This document shows positions 9,410 to 18,644 of a DNA stretch of 64,000 nucleotides, piece after piece. Position 1 is the stretch's first letter. Every line of letters begins with the position of its first letter. The stretch comes from Stutzerimonas stutzeri TS44 (GTDB lineage Bacteria > Pseudomonadota > Gammaproteobacteria > Pseudomonadales > Pseudomonadaceae): assembly GCA_000263395.1 (NCBI GenBank), contig AJXE01000004.1, positions 142,248-206,247 on the forward strand, written 5' to 3'. Both the position numbers and the translations under genes were made by a program. The notes below the pieces were generated by a model. The model was not told where the DNA came from. It did no database searches and worked only from the letters and a program-made list of their open reading frames with translations.

Positions 9410-9796
9410 TTGGACAAGAACATGAAAATCCTCATCGTCGATGACTTCTCGACGATGAGACGCATCATCAAGAACCTCCTGCGCGACCTGGGGTTCACCA
9501 ACACCGCCGAGGCCGACGACGGCACCACCGCGTTGCCGATGCTCAAGAGCGGCAGCTTCGACTTTCTCGTCACCGACTGGAACATGCCGGGCATGAGCGG
9601 CATCGACCTGCTGCGCCACGTGCGTGCCGACGAGCGCCTCAAGCACCTGCCGGTGCTGATGGTGACCGCCGAGGCCAAGCGCGACCAGATCATCGAAGCG
9701 GCCCAGGCCGGCGTCAACGGCTACGTGGTCAAGCCCTTCACTGCCCAGGTGCTCAAGGAGAAGATCGAAAAGATCTTCGAGCGCGTCAACGGCTGA
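9410..9796 (+). CDS. cheY: Chemotaxis response regulator CheY
   Basis: A single receiver domain that carries the signal from CheA to the flagellar switch. The acidic pocket DD, phospho-acceptor Asp in VTDWNMPGM (residue 56 here) and the KPF lysine near the end are intact. I choose the TTG at 9410 (128 residues) since GGAGG lies 5 bases before it. The ATG at 9422 gives the 124-residue form usual in Pseudomonas, but its spacing from that GGAGG is 17 bases. It is 60 bases downstream of fliA. Confidence 0.93.
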   Translation: MDKNMKILIVDDFSTMRRIIKNLLRDLGFTNTAEADDGTTALPMLKSGSFDFLVTDWNMPGMSGIDLLRHVRADERLKHLPVLMVTAEAKRDQIIEAAQAGVNGYVVKPFTAQVLKEKIEKIFERVNG

Positions 9797-9819
9797 AGCA
9801 GCAACGCCGCGAGGGCACT

Positions 9820-10614
9820 ATGACGCAAGCAGACCAACGCCTGGCGGAGTTCGAAGCGACTCTGCAGGCCAATGCACCGCAGCTGATTGAAAGCCTGCAG
9901 CAGGGCCGTTTCGACGACGCGGCGCAGATGTTCAACGAGCTCAACCAGGCCCGCGATCAGGGGCTCTATCAAGAAGTTGGCAAGCTCACCCGCGAACTGC
10001 ACAACGCCATCGTCAAACTCGAGATGGACACCTGCGCCACGGGCGGGGATCCGTCGCCGATCACCGATGCGACCGACCGGCTTTCCTACGTGGTGGCGAT
10101 GACCGAGAAGGCCGCCAACCGCACCATGGATCTGGTCGAGGAGTCGGCGCCGCTGGTGAACTACATCAGTTACGAAGCCCAGAGCCTGACCGCCGACTGG
10201 CAGCGCTTCATGCGCCGCGAGATGAGCGCCGAGCAGTTCCGCGAGCTGGTCCGGCGCATCGACCAGTACCTGCAGCGCTCGATGAACGACGGCAGCCAGC
10301 TGTCGCAGAACCTCAGCGAAATCATGCTGGCGCAGGACTTCCAGGACCTGACCGGGCAGGTGATCAAGCGCGTCACGCGGCTCATCACCGAACTGGAGAG
10401 CAATCTGGTCAACCTGGTGGCGATGGCCGGGCAGGTCGATCGCGTGGCCGGCATCCAGCACGACCGCGACGCGATGCGCGCCGAGCAGGAAAAGAAAAAA
10501 CAAGAGAAACAGCCTTCCAACGGTGAAGGTCCGCAGATGCATGCCGATATACGTGAGGACGTCGTATCCGGACAGGACGACGTGGACGATCTGCTTTCGA
10601 GCCTGGGCTTTTAG
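9820..10614 (+). CDS. cheZ: CheY-phosphate phosphatase CheZ
   Basis: A 264-residue, largely helical protein that speeds dephosphorylation of CheY-P. The four-helix core includes the active-site region MLAQDFQDLTGQVIKRVTRL near residue 170. The extreme C-terminus DDVDDLLSSLGF is the conserved CheY-binding peptide. A charged flexible linker rich in Glu and Lys precedes it. It follows cheY by 23 bases and precedes cheA by 12, in one operon. Confidence 0.95.
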   Translation: MTQADQRLAEFEATLQANAPQLIESLQQGRFDDAAQMFNELNQARDQGLYQEVGKLTRELHNAIVKLEMDTCATGGDPSPITDATDRLSYVVAMTEKAANRTMDLVEESAPLVNYISYEAQSLTADWQRFMRREMSAEQFRELVRRIDQYLQRSMNDGSQLSQNLSEIMLAQDFQDLTGQVIKRVTRLITELESNLVNLVAMAGQVDRVAGIQHDRDAMRAEQEKKKQEKQPSNGEGPQMHADIREDVVSGQDDVDDLLSSLGF

Positions 10615-10626
10615 GGGAATTGCAAT

Positions 10627-12777
10627 ATGAGCTTCGACGCCGATGAAGAAATCCTCCAGGATTTCCTGGTAGAGGCCGGCGAGATTCTCGAACTGTTGTC
10701 AGAGCAGTTGGTCGAGCTGGAAAGCAGCCCCGACGACATGGCGTTGCTCAATGCAATTTTTCGCGGGTTCCACACGGTCAAGGGCGGGGCGGGCTTTCTG
10801 CAGCTGCACGAGCTGGTGGAATGCTGCCACATCGCCGAGAACGTCTTCGACATCCTGCGCAAGGGCGAGCGCCGGGTGGATTCCGAGCTGATGGACGTGG
10901 TGTTGCAGGCGCTGGATGCCGTCAATGCGATGTTCAGTCAGGTTCGCGAGCGCGTCGAGCCGACCCCGGCAACCCCTGAGCTGCTGGCGGCGCTGGCGCG
11001 TCTGGCCGAGCCGGCGTCGGCGCACAGCCCCAGCGTAGCCGCGGAAGCCGCGGAAGCCGCGGCGCCGGTGGCGGTGGACGACGAGTTCGAGCAACTGCTG
11101 CAGGCCCTCGATACGCCGGCTGCGGTCGAATCCTCAGCGGCGGCGAGCGATGAAATCACCGACGATGAATTCGAGTCGCTGCTCGACCAGCTGCACGGCA
11201 AGGGCCAGTTCAGTGCCGCGCCCGCCGAAGCGAAAACCCCAGCAGAGCCGGTAGCCGCCGCGAGCGACGAGATCACCGACGAAGAATTCGAGGCGCTGCT
11301 CGACCAACTGCACGGCAAGGGCCAGTTCAGCGAGCCTGTCACCGCGCCGACGCCGGCACCTGCGGTAGCCGAGAGCGGCGCACCGGCGGCTAGCGACAAC
11401 ATCACCGACGACGAATTCGAAGCGCTGCTCGATCAGCTGCACGGCAAGGGCAAGTTCGAGCCCGAGAGCGTGACGCCGGTCGCTGCAGTAGCGGCAGTGG
11501 CTCAGCCCGCAGCAGCGGCCAAGAGCGCGCCGCGCCAGCCCGCTGCCGCGCCGAACAAGGTAGAGACGGCGCCGCGCGCAGCGGCTCCGGCCGAGAAGCC
11601 GGCCAGCGACGCCGAAACCACCGTACGGGTCGATACCGCCCGGCTCGACGAGATCATGAATATGGTCGGCGAGCTGGTGCTGGTGCGTAACCGCCTGGTG
11701 CGCCTGGGCGCCAACAGCGGCGACGAGGCCATGTCCAAGGCGGTGTCCAACCTCGACGTGGTCACCGCCGATCTGCAGAGCGCAGTGATGAAGACGCGCA
11801 TGCAGCCGATCAAGAAAGTCTTCGGCCGCTTCCCGCGGCTGGTTCGCGATCTGGCGCGCAACCTGAAAAAAGAGATCAACCTGGAGCTGGTGGGCGAAGA
11901 CACCGACCTCGACAAGAACCTCGTCGAGGCGCTGGCCGATCCGCTGGTGCACCTGGTGCGCAATGCCGTCGACCACGGCATCGAGTCGCCGGAGGACCGC
12001 GAGGCCGCCGGCAAACCGCGCGTCGGACGCGTGGTGCTGTCCGCCGAGCAGGAGGGCGACCACATCCTGCTGATGATCACCGACGACGGCAAAGGGATGG
12101 ACGCCAACCTCCTGCGCGCCAAGGCGGTCGAGAAGGGCATGCTGGACAAGGATGCCGCCGAGCGCCTGAGTGATCTGGAGTGCTACAACCTGATCTTCGC
12201 GCCCGGTTTCTCGACCAAGACCGAGATTTCCGACGTGTCCGGCCGTGGCGTGGGCATGGACGTGGTCAAGACCAAGATTGCCCAGCTCAACGGCACGGTC
12301 AACGTGTTCTCCACCAAGGGCCAGGGTTCGCGGGTGGTGATCAAGGTGCCGCTGACCCTGGCGATCATGCCGACGCTGATGGTCATGCTCGGCAACCAGG
12401 CGTTCGCCTTCCCGCTGGTCAACGTCAACGAGATCTTCCACCTTGACCTGTCGCGCACCAACGTGGTGGACGGCCAGGAAGTGGTCATCGTCCGCGACAA
12501 GGCGCTGCCGCTGTTCTACCTCAAGCGCTGGCTGGTGCAGGGCGCCGCGCAGGACGAACAGCGCGAGGGACACGTGGTGATCCTCAGCGTCGGCAACCAG
12601 AGCATCGGCTTCGTCGTCGACCAGCTGGTGGGTCAGGAAGAGGTGGTGATCAAGCCGCTCGGCAAGATGCTGCAGGGTACGCCCGGCATGTCCGGCGCGA
12701 CCATTACCGGCGATGGTCGCATCGCCCTGATCCTCGATGTTCCCAGCATGCTCAAGCGCTACGCGCGTCGGGCGTGA
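10627..12777 (+). CDS. cheA: Chemotaxis histidine kinase CheA with repeated linker motifs
   Basis: A 716-residue kinase. The Hpt (P1) domain has the phospho-accepting His 49 in FRGFHTVKGGAGF. Residues from about 343 on hold the dimerisation, catalytic (ATP lid GRGVGMDVVKTKI) and CheW-like regulatory domains. In place of a recognisable P2 domain there is a long Ala/Pro-rich linker carrying three copies of an ITDxEFExLLDQLHGKG motif starting at residues 177, 216 and 259, plus a degenerate copy (DDEFEQLLQAL) near 151. The ParP-binding LID segment known from polar CheA proteins lies in such a linker; assigning these repeats to that role is inference. It lies between cheZ and cheB. Confidence 0.95.
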   Translation: MSFDADEEILQDFLVEAGEILELLSEQLVELESSPDDMALLNAIFRGFHTVKGGAGFLQLHELVECCHIAENVFDILRKGERRVDSELMDVVLQALDAVNAMFSQVRERVEPTPATPELLAALARLAEPASAHSPSVAAEAAEAAAPVAVDDEFEQLLQALDTPAAVESSAAASDEITDDEFESLLDQLHGKGQFSAAPAEAKTPAEPVAAASDEITDEEFEALLDQLHGKGQFSEPVTAPTPAPAVAESGAPAASDNITDDEFEALLDQLHGKGKFEPESVTPVAAVAAVAQPAAAAKSAPRQPAAAPNKVETAPRAAAPAEKPASDAETTVRVDTARLDEIMNMVGELVLVRNRLVRLGANSGDEAMSKAVSNLDVVTADLQSAVMKTRMQPIKKVFGRFPRLVRDLARNLKKEINLELVGEDTDLDKNLVEALADPLVHLVRNAVDHGIESPEDREAAGKPRVGRVVLSAEQEGDHILLMITDDGKGMDANLLRAKAVEKGMLDKDAAERLSDLECYNLIFAPGFSTKTEISDVSGRGVGMDVVKTKIAQLNGTVNVFSTKGQGSRVVIKVPLTLAIMPTLMVMLGNQAFAFPLVNVNEIFHLDLSRTNVVDGQEVVIVRDKALPLFYLKRWLVQGAAQDEQREGHVVILSVGNQSIGFVVDQLVGQEEVVIKPLGKMLQGTPGMSGATITGDGRIALILDVPSMLKRYARRA
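11149..11457 (+). repeat. Three tandem motif repeats inside the cheA linker
   Basis: Three near-identical units encoding SD(E/N)ITD(D/E)EFExLLDQLHGKG(Q/K)F begin at about bases 11149, 11266 and 11395 (spacing 117 and 129 bp). They are separated by Ala/Pro-rich spacers. A weaker fourth unit lies just upstream near 11077. Confidence 0.9.
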
Positions 12778-12823
12778 CAGACCGGCAGGGGTCGTGACGG
12801 GCCGCTGCCGCTAGGAGTGTTTT

Positions 12824-13921
12824 ATGGCAGTCAAGGTCCTGGTGGTCGACGATTCGGGGTTCTTCCGCCGGCGTGTCTCGGAAATCCTCGCGTCGGATCC
12901 CGCTATCCAGGTGGTCGGCACCGCCACCAACGGCCGCGAGGCCATCGATCAGGTACTGGCGCTCAAGCCGGATGTCGTCACCATGGACTATGAAATGCCC
13001 ATGATGGACGGCATTACCGCGGTGCGGCAGATCATGCAGCGCTGTCCCACGCCGGTGCTGATGTTCTCGTCGCTGACTCACGAAGGCGCCCGGGTCACGC
13101 TCGATGCGCTCGACGCCGGCGCGGTGGACTATCTGCCGAAGAACTTCGAGGACGTCTCGCGCAACCCGGAGAAGGTCAAGCAACTGCTGTGCGAGAAGAT
13201 CCACACCGTCTCGCGCAGTAACCGCCGCTACGGCAGCTGGAGCGGTGCCGCAGCGACCACGCCGACCCCGGTCGCCCGCAGCACGCCGCTGGCAACCGGG
13301 GCCGTGCAACCGCGCGCCAGTGCTTCCCCGGCGCCGGTCGCCGCGGCACCCAAGCGCAAGGCCTACAAGCTGGTCGCCATCGGCACCTCGACCGGCGGCC
13401 CGGTGGCGCTGCAGCGTGTGCTGACGCAACTGCCAGCCAGTTTTCCGGCGCCGATCGTGCTGATCCAGCACATGCCGGCGGCGTTCACCAAAGCCTTCGC
13501 TGAGCGTCTCGACAAGCTCTGCAAGATTCGCGTGAAGGAGGCCGAGGACGGCGATCTGCTGCGCCCCGGGCTGGCGCTGCTGGCCCCGGGCGGCAAGCAG
13601 ATGATGGTCGACGGACGCGGGGCGGTGCGCATCCTGCCCGGCGACGAGCGGCTGAACTACAAGCCGTGCGTGGACATCACCTTCGGCTCGGCGGCCAAGT
13701 CGTTCCACGACAAGGTGCTGGCGGTGGTACTCACCGGCATGGGCGCTGATGGCCGCGAGGGTGCGCGCCTGCTCAAGCAGAGCGGCAGCCAGGTCTGGGC
13801 GCAGGACGAGGCCAGCTGCGTGATCTATGGCATGCCGATGGCGGTGGTCAAGGCGAACCTCAGCGATGCGGTTTACAGCCTGGACGATATCGGTCGCCAC
13901 CTCAGCGAGGCGTGCATCTAG
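12824..13921 (+). CDS. cheB: Chemoreceptor methylesterase CheB
   Basis: A 365-residue response regulator that removes methyl groups from chemoreceptors and deamidates Gln residues. The N-terminal receiver has phospho-acceptor Asp 55 ([12 protein letters not shown]). The linker (about residues 135-180) is Pro/Ala rich. The C-terminal esterase shows the Ser (GTSTGGP), His (IQHMPAAFT) and Asp (LTGMGADG) triad motifs. ATG 12824 follows AGGAG. Its TAG directly abuts the motC ATG. Confidence 0.96.
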   Translation: MAVKVLVVDDSGFFRRRVSEILASDPAIQVVGTATNGREAIDQVLALKPDVVTMDYEMPMMDGITAVRQIMQRCPTPVLMFSSLTHEGARVTLDALDAGAVDYLPKNFEDVSRNPEKVKQLLCEKIHTVSRSNRRYGSWSGAAATTPTPVARSTPLATGAVQPRASASPAPVAAAPKRKAYKLVAIGTSTGGPVALQRVLTQLPASFPAPIVLIQHMPAAFTKAFAERLDKLCKIRVKEAEDGDLLRPGLALLAPGGKQMMVDGRGAVRILPGDERLNYKPCVDITFGSAAKSFHDKVLAVVLTGMGADGREGARLLKQSGSQVWAQDEASCVIYGMPMAVVKANLSDAVYSLDDIGRHLSEACI

Positions 13922-14662
13922 ATGGATGTTCTCAGCCTGATCGGGCTGGTCCTGGCCTTCGTCGCCATCGTCGGCGGCAATTTCCTCGAGGGCGGGCACA
14001 TTTCCGCGCTGCTCAACGGGCCGGCCGCGCTCATCGTGCTGGGCGGCACCCTGGGCGCGGTGCTGTTGCAGACGCCGATCGCGGTGTTCATGCGTGCGAT
14101 GTCCATTGCGCGCTGGATCTTCTTCCCGCCGCGCATCGATATGGGGCGCGGCATTCTGCTGGTCACCGGCTGGAGCAACACGGCGCGCAAGGAGGGCCTG
14201 CTGGGCCTGGAGCCGGCCGCCGAAACCGAGCCCGATCCCTATGCGCGCAAGGGCCTGCAATTGCTGGTCGATGGCGCCGAGCCGGAAGTCATTCGCAGCA
14301 TCCTCGAGGTCGACCTGTACACCCAGGAGAGCCGCGATCTGCGCGCGGCCAAGGTCTACGAGAGCATGGGCGGCTACGCGCCGACCATTGGCATCATCGG
14401 CGCGGTGATGGGCCTGATTCACGTGATGGGCAACCTCGCCGACCCCAGCCAGCTGGGCAACGGCATCGCCGTGGCATTCGTCGCGACCATCTACGGTGTC
14501 GGCGTGGCCAACCTGCTGGTGCTGCCGATCGGCAACAAGCTCAAGAGCGTGGTGCAGCGGCAGACGGCCTATCGCGAGATGCTGCTCGAAGGCGTGCTGT
14601 CGATCGCCGAGGGTGAGAACCCGCGTTCCATCGAAATGAAGCTGCAGGGCTTCATCGACTGA
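13922..14662 (+). CDS. motC: Flagellar motor stator protein MotC (MotA-like)
   Basis: A 246-residue stator protein with four membrane segments, the first starting at the N-terminus (LSLIGLVLAFVAIVGG) and the last pair near residues 155-200. The conserved MGGYAPTIGIIGAVMGLIHVM block precedes the third segment. Pairing with the adjacent motD as a second stator set (MotCD), distinct from MotAB, is known in Pseudomonas, where it supports swarming. It begins immediately after the cheB stop. Confidence 0.94.
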   Translation: MDVLSLIGLVLAFVAIVGGNFLEGGHISALLNGPAALIVLGGTLGAVLLQTPIAVFMRAMSIARWIFFPPRIDMGRGILLVTGWSNTARKEGLLGLEPAAETEPDPYARKGLQLLVDGAEPEVIRSILEVDLYTQESRDLRAAKVYESMGGYAPTIGIIGAVMGLIHVMGNLADPSQLGNGIAVAFVATIYGVGVANLLVLPIGNKLKSVVQRQTAYREMLLEGVLSIAEGENPRSIEMKLQGFID

Positions 14663-14672
14663 GGCCGCCGCG

Positions 14673-15521
14673 ATGGCACGACGCAGACACGCCGAAGAGC
14701 ATGAGAATCACGAGCGCTGGATGGTGTCCTACGCGGACTTCATCACCCTGCTGTTCGCCTTCTTCGTGGTGATGTACTCGATCTCGTCGGTCAACGAGGG
14801 CAAGTACAAGATTCTTTCCGATTCGCTGGTCGGCGTGTTCAGCCAGGTGGATCGCGCGGTCAAGCCGATCCCCATCGGCGAGGAGCGGCCACGCACCACC
14901 AGCCCGGCGCTGTCGGAGGTCGATCAGCCGAGCGGGCAGTCGCTGCTGGAGCAGAGCGCCGCCGACCCGCTGCAAAGCATTGCACAGAGCATGCGTGAGA
15001 CCTTCGGCGAGCTGATTGCCGATGGCCAGCTGACGGTGCGCGGCAATGAGCTGTGGATCGAGATCGAGCTCAACTCCAGCCTGCTGTTTCCCAGCGGCGA
15101 TGCCATTCCCAACGATCTGGCCTTCGATCTGATCGCCCGGGTGGCGGCGATCCTCGCGCCGTTCGACAACCCGATCCATGTCGAAGGGTTTACCGACAAC
15201 CTGCCGATCAGCACCGCCAAGTTTCCGACCAACTGGGAGCTTTCCGCGGCGCGCGCCGGCAGCGTGGTGCGCATGCTGGCTGCCGATGGCGTCGATCCGG
15301 CACGCATGGCGGCGGTGGGCTACGGCGAGTTCCAGCCGGCGGCGGACAACGCGACCCCCGAAGGCCGCGCGCGCAACCGGCGTGTGGTGCTGGTGGTGTC
15401 ACGCAATCTCGACGTGCGCCGCAGCGTTACCGGCACCGGTAGCAGCAACGCGCGGGCGGATGCAGCGCTGCAACGAGCTGGCACACAAACTGCACCGCTC
15501 AGCGGCAGTTCGGCGCACTAG
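14673..15521 (+). CDS. motD: Flagellar motor stator protein MotD (MotB-like)
   Basis: A 282-residue stator partner of MotC. A charged N-terminus (ARRRHAEEHENHERWMVSYADF) leads into a single membrane segment (about residues 25-45) holding the proton-binding Asp in SYADFITLLFAFF. A linker and a C-terminal OmpA/MotB peptidoglycan-binding domain follow (VEGFTDNLPIS, then NWELSAARA and GYGEFQPAADNATPEGRARNRRV). It starts 10 bases after motC. Confidence 0.95.
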   Translation: MARRRHAEEHENHERWMVSYADFITLLFAFFVVMYSISSVNEGKYKILSDSLVGVFSQVDRAVKPIPIGEERPRTTSPALSEVDQPSGQSLLEQSAADPLQSIAQSMRETFGELIADGQLTVRGNELWIEIELNSSLLFPSGDAIPNDLAFDLIARVAAILAPFDNPIHVEGFTDNLPISTAKFPTNWELSAARAGSVVRMLAADGVDPARMAAVGYGEFQPAADNATPEGRARNRRVVLVVSRNLDVRRSVTGTGSSNARADAALQRAGTQTAPLSGSSAH

Positions 15522-15597
15522 GGCGCCTTCGTCAAATCACCGTCGTCGCGGGGCCTGGCAGCCGCCGGCCCGCTCGGATTCGGATGGAATGTGCGCA

Positions 15598-16386
15598 ATG
15601 AGAGTCTGGGCAGTAGCCAATCAAAAGGGCGGGGTGGGCAAGACCACCACATCGATCGCACTGGCAGGTTTGCTCGCCGATGCGGGCAAGCGGGTGGTGG
15701 TGCTCGATCTCGACCCGCATGGGTCGATGACCAGCTACTTCGGCCATGACCCGGATAATCTCGAGCACAGCGTCTTCGATCTGTTCCAGCACAACGGCAG
15801 CGTGCCCGAGGGCCTGCCGTGGCAGCTGCTGCTGGCGACCAGCCACGAGCGTATCTCGCTGCTGCCGTCCAGTACCGTGCTCGCCACGCTGGAGCGCCAG
15901 TCGCCCGGCCAGAACGGCCTGGGCCTGGTCATCGCCAAGAGTCTGTCGCAGCTGTGGCAGGACTTCGATTACGCGATCATCGACAGCCCGCCGCTGCTCG
16001 GCGTGCTGATGGTCAATGCGCTGGCGGCCAGCCAGCAACTGGTGATTCCGGTGCAGACCGAGTTCCTGGCGATGAAGGGGCTGGAACGGATGGTCGGTAC
16101 CCTGGCGATGATCAATCGCTCGCGCAAGCAGCCGCTGCCCTACGTCATCGTGCCGACCCTGTTCGACCGCCGCACCCAGGCGTCGATGAATACCCTCAAG
16201 GTGTTGCGCGCCGGCTATCCGGACAGCCTGTGGCCGGCGTTCATCCCGATCGATACGCGTCTGCGCGATGCCAGCCGGGCGGGGCTGACGCCGTCGCAGT
16301 ACGACTCGGGCAGCCGGGCGGTGCTGGCGTACCGCGCGCTGCTCAAGCATCTGCTGTCATTGCAGACCTCGCCCGAGGCGGCCTGA
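15598..16386 (+). CDS. parC: ParA-family ATPase ParC, polar positioning of chemotaxis arrays
   Basis: A 262-residue ParA/Soj-like ATPase. The deviant Walker A is ANQKGGVGKTT at residues 7-17, followed by VVVLDLDPHGSMTSYFG and YAIIDSPPLLGVLMVNAL. In vibrios and pseudomonads the homologue between motD and parP places chemotaxis arrays at the cell pole rather than segregating DNA. The start at MRVWAVA matches the family; an in-frame ATG at 15589 would add three residues. No partner parB or centromere is visible, which fits the protein-positioning role. Confidence 0.9.
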   Translation: MRVWAVANQKGGVGKTTTSIALAGLLADAGKRVVVLDLDPHGSMTSYFGHDPDNLEHSVFDLFQHNGSVPEGLPWQLLLATSHERISLLPSSTVLATLERQSPGQNGLGLVIAKSLSQLWQDFDYAIIDSPPLLGVLMVNALAASQQLVIPVQTEFLAMKGLERMVGTLAMINRSRKQPLPYVIVPTLFDRRTQASMNTLKVLRAGYPDSLWPAFIPIDTRLRDASRAGLTPSQYDSGSRAVLAYRALLKHLLSLQTSPEAA

Positions 16387-16414
16387 CATGCTGACGAAGT
16401 GTCGGATGGCCGGC

Positions 16415-16442
16415 TCAAGTTCGCCGTGGCGCCGGCCGATAA
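16415..16442 (+). promoter_or_regulatory. Possible sigma-28 promoter before parP
   Basis: An exact sigma-28 -10 element GCCGATAA lies at 16435-16442, with TCAAGTTC at 16415-16422 resembling the -35 TAAAGTTT. The spacer is one base longer than usual. The -10 is 31 bases before the parP ATG, at the parC/parP junction. Confidence 0.4.
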
Positions 16443-16473
16443 CCCGCCTGAATTGTCTACAGAAGTGGCTCCC

Positions 16474-17262
16474 ATGAACCGCGCCGTCCTCACCGAAACC
16501 CGCTCCCAGCTCGCGCTGCAGTCGTATCTCGATGCGCTGTTGCAGGACGCCACGGTCGAGCTGGCGGATTCGGTCAGCCTCGATGAGTTCCAGGCCGCCG
16601 TGCTGGAGGAGCAGCAGCGCGACAGTCTGCGCCAGGTCGAGGCGGTCGCCGAGCTAGTCGCTGAAGCGCCGCCGGTCGCGACTGTGGTTGCCGAGCCCGC
16701 GCCGCCGACGGCAGTGGTCGAGCCGCTCGTCGAGCTGAGCGTGGCGACGGCAGAGCCGCCGGCGCTCGTCCCGCAAACACCGCCGCAGTGGGGCGAGCAG
16801 CCGTTCGAGTGCCTGCTGTTCGATGTCGCCGGGCTTACCCTGGCCGTGCCGCTGGTCTGCCTCGGTTCGATCTACCCGCTGGCGGGGCAGGAGCTGACGC
16901 CGCTGTTCGGCCAGCCGGAGTGGTTTCTCGGCATCCTGCCGAGCCACGCCGGCAACCTGAAGGTGCTGGATACCGCGCGCTGGGTGATGCCGGATCGCTA
17001 CCGCGACGACTTCCGCGAGGGCCTGCAGTACGTGATTTCCGTGCAGGGTTACGAATGGGGGCTGGCGGTGCATCAGGTCAGCCGCTCGATCCGCCTGGAC
17101 CCGCGCGAGGTGAAATGGCGCACGCAGCGCAACCAGCGACCGTGGCTGGCCGGCACGGTGATCGAGCACATGTGCGCGCTGGTGGACGTCACCGCGCTCG
17201 CCGAGCTGATCGCCAGTGGCGCGGTCAGGCAGCTGCACCCGGCATCGACCAGGAAACACTGA
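16474..17262 (+). CDS. parP: CheW-domain protein ParP
   Basis: A 262-residue protein with an N-terminal helical segment (NRAVLTETRSQLALQSYLDAL), an Ala/Pro/Val-rich linker (about residues 60-110) and a C-terminal CheW-like domain (CLLFDVAGLTLAVPLVCLG to the end). The position after parC and the split layout match ParP, which links ParC to CheA and chemoreceptor arrays. ATG 16474 is preferred; a GTG at 16399 would add 25 residues that do not look conserved. Its partners CheA and ParC are in the same gene run. Confidence 0.87.
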   Translation: MNRAVLTETRSQLALQSYLDALLQDATVELADSVSLDEFQAAVLEEQQRDSLRQVEAVAELVAEAPPVATVVAEPAPPTAVVEPLVELSVATAEPPALVPQTPPQWGEQPFECLLFDVAGLTLAVPLVCLGSIYPLAGQELTPLFGQPEWFLGILPSHAGNLKVLDTARWVMPDRYRDDFREGLQYVISVQGYEWGLAVHQVSRSIRLDPREVKWRTQRNQRPWLAGTVIEHMCALVDVTALAELIASGAVRQLHPASTRKH

Positions 17263-17345
17263 GATTGATACGCGCCGGGTTCATTCGTCGACTCCGGCGC
17301 AACCGACAAATCGACCGCTGCGGCGGTATCTGAAAAGGTGGGGCT

Positions 17346-17825
17346 ATGAAGATGACGTCTGCGCAGGGTTCCGATGATCCTGTCCTGCAATGGGTGACCT
17401 TCCGTCTGGACAACGAGACCTACGGCATCAATGTGATGCAGGTGCAGGAAGTGTTGCGCTATACCGAAATTGCGCCGGTCCCGGGTGCGCCGAGCTATGT
17501 GCTGGGCATCATCAACCTGCGCGGTAACGTGGTCACGGTGATCGACACGCGCCAGCGCTTCGGCCTGGCGCCGGCGCCGGTTTCCGACAACACGCGCATC
17601 GTGATCATCGAGGCCGACCGTCAGGTCATCGGCATCATGGTCGACAGCGTCGCCGAGGTGGTCTATTTGCGTCAGTCCGAGATCGAGACCGCGCCGAACG
17701 TGGGTAACGACGAATCGGCCAAGTTCATCCAGGGCGTGTGCAACAAGAACGGCGAGCTGCTAATCCTGGTCGAACTGGACAAGATGATGTCGGAAGAGGA
17801 ATGGGCGGAACTTGAGAGCATCTGA
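17346..17825 (+). CDS. cheW: Chemotaxis coupling protein CheW
   Basis: A 159-residue single-domain CheW that bridges chemoreceptors and CheA. Typical blocks are VLQWVTFRLDNETYGINVMQ, PGAPSYVLGIINLRGNVVTVID and the C-terminal KNGELLILVELDKMM. ATG 17346 is supported by AAGGTGGGG just upstream. It is 83 bases downstream of parP and four bases before the DUF2802 gene. Confidence 0.96.
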   Translation: MKMTSAQGSDDPVLQWVTFRLDNETYGINVMQVQEVLRYTEIAPVPGAPSYVLGIINLRGNVVTVIDTRQRFGLAPAPVSDNTRIVIIEADRQVIGIMVDSVAEVVYLRQSEIETAPNVGNDESAKFIQGVCNKNGELLILVELDKMMSEEEWAELESI

Positions 17826-17828
17826 TCC

Positions 17829-18239
17829 ATGCTGATCGTGTCGCTGGTCGCGTCGGTAGTCGCCCTGGCCCTCGGTTGTCTGGGGCTGCTGGGCTTCTGC
17901 GTGTGGCTGCTGCGCCAGCAGCGGCGGCAGGCCGAGGAGCAGGCCCGGCGCGACGCCGCACATGACCGGTGCATCAAGGACCTGGTCGAGCAACTGGACG
18001 TCTATGCCGAAGGCAGTGCGCGCATGGGCGACCGGCTCGAGGAGCTGGCCCGTCTGGTGGCGCCGCTGCCGGACAAGCTGGTGCAACTCGAGCAGCGCGA
18101 TCCCAACAATTTCTCCTTCAGTCAAGCCGCCAAGCTGGTCGGCATGGGCGCCAGCGTGGACGATCTCACGCAATCATGCGGCCTCTCGCAATCGGAGGCC
18201 GAGCTGATGAGCAAGCTGCACAAGGCGCGCAAACCCTGA
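17829..18239 (+). CDS. DUF2802-family membrane protein downstream of cheW
   Basis: A 136-residue protein with one N-terminal membrane segment (about residues 1-24), a basic, coiled-coil-like stretch (LRQQRRQAEEQARRDAAHD) and a C-terminal helical part ending VDDLTQSCGLSQSEAELMSKLHKA, which resembles a small helix-turn-helix. Genes of this type (DUF2802) follow cheW at the end of the chemotaxis run in pseudomonads. The function is not known to me. It starts three bases after the cheW stop. Confidence 0.8.
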   Translation: MLIVSLVASVVALALGCLGLLGFCVWLLRQQRRQAEEQARRDAAHDRCIKDLVEQLDVYAEGSARMGDRLEELARLVAPLPDKLVQLEQRDPNNFSFSQAAKLVGMGASVDDLTQSCGLSQSEAELMSKLHKARKP

Positions 18240-18317
18240 CCGCCGGCCGCGCAGCGACCGCCTGTTGCGCCGGAACCTCGCCGCCGTGCTTCTCCACATG
18301 CATTGCTGCTGCCGTGT

Positions 18318-18644
18318 TCAGCGCTCCGGTGCGTCGAGCAGCGGCGGCAACGCGGCGGGCGCCGGTTGCGGGTCGAAGCCGGCGGGGCGCTTGCCCTTGA
18401 GATGCCAGGCGAAGGCGATGATCTCGGCGATCACGCGATACAGCTCCGAGGGGATCTCGTCGCCCAGCTCCAGGCGCGCGAGCAGCTTGACCAGTTCGGC
18501 GTTTTCGTAAATCGGCACCTCGTGTTCGCGGGCGATCGCCAGAATCATCTCCGCCAGTTCGTCGTCGCCCTTGGCGCTCAGAGTCGGGGTATGCCGGCCA
18601 TCGTAACTGAGGGCGATGGCCTGGCGCGGCTGCTGGTCGTTCAT
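18318..18644 (-). CDS. Stand-alone FlhB C-terminal-like protein
   Basis: A 108-residue protein matching the cytoplasmic C-terminal domain of FlhB (EscU/YscU family) without the membrane part. The FlhB-like core AIALSYDGRHTPTLSAKGDDELA and AREHEVPIYENAELVKLLARLELGDEIP is seen in pieces, but the NPTH autocleavage motif is missing. Similar stand-alone domains (FhlX/FlhX type) can partly replace the C-domain of FlhB elsewhere. Its ATG overlaps the stop of the FliK-like gene (18641-18644), so the pair is coupled and may share a role in export switching. Confidence 0.85.
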   Translation of the reverse strand: MNDQQPRQAIALSYDGRHTPTLSAKGDDELAEMILAIAREHEVPIYENAELVKLLARLELGDEIPSELYRVIAEIIAFAWHLKGKRPAGFDPQPAPAALPPLLDAPER

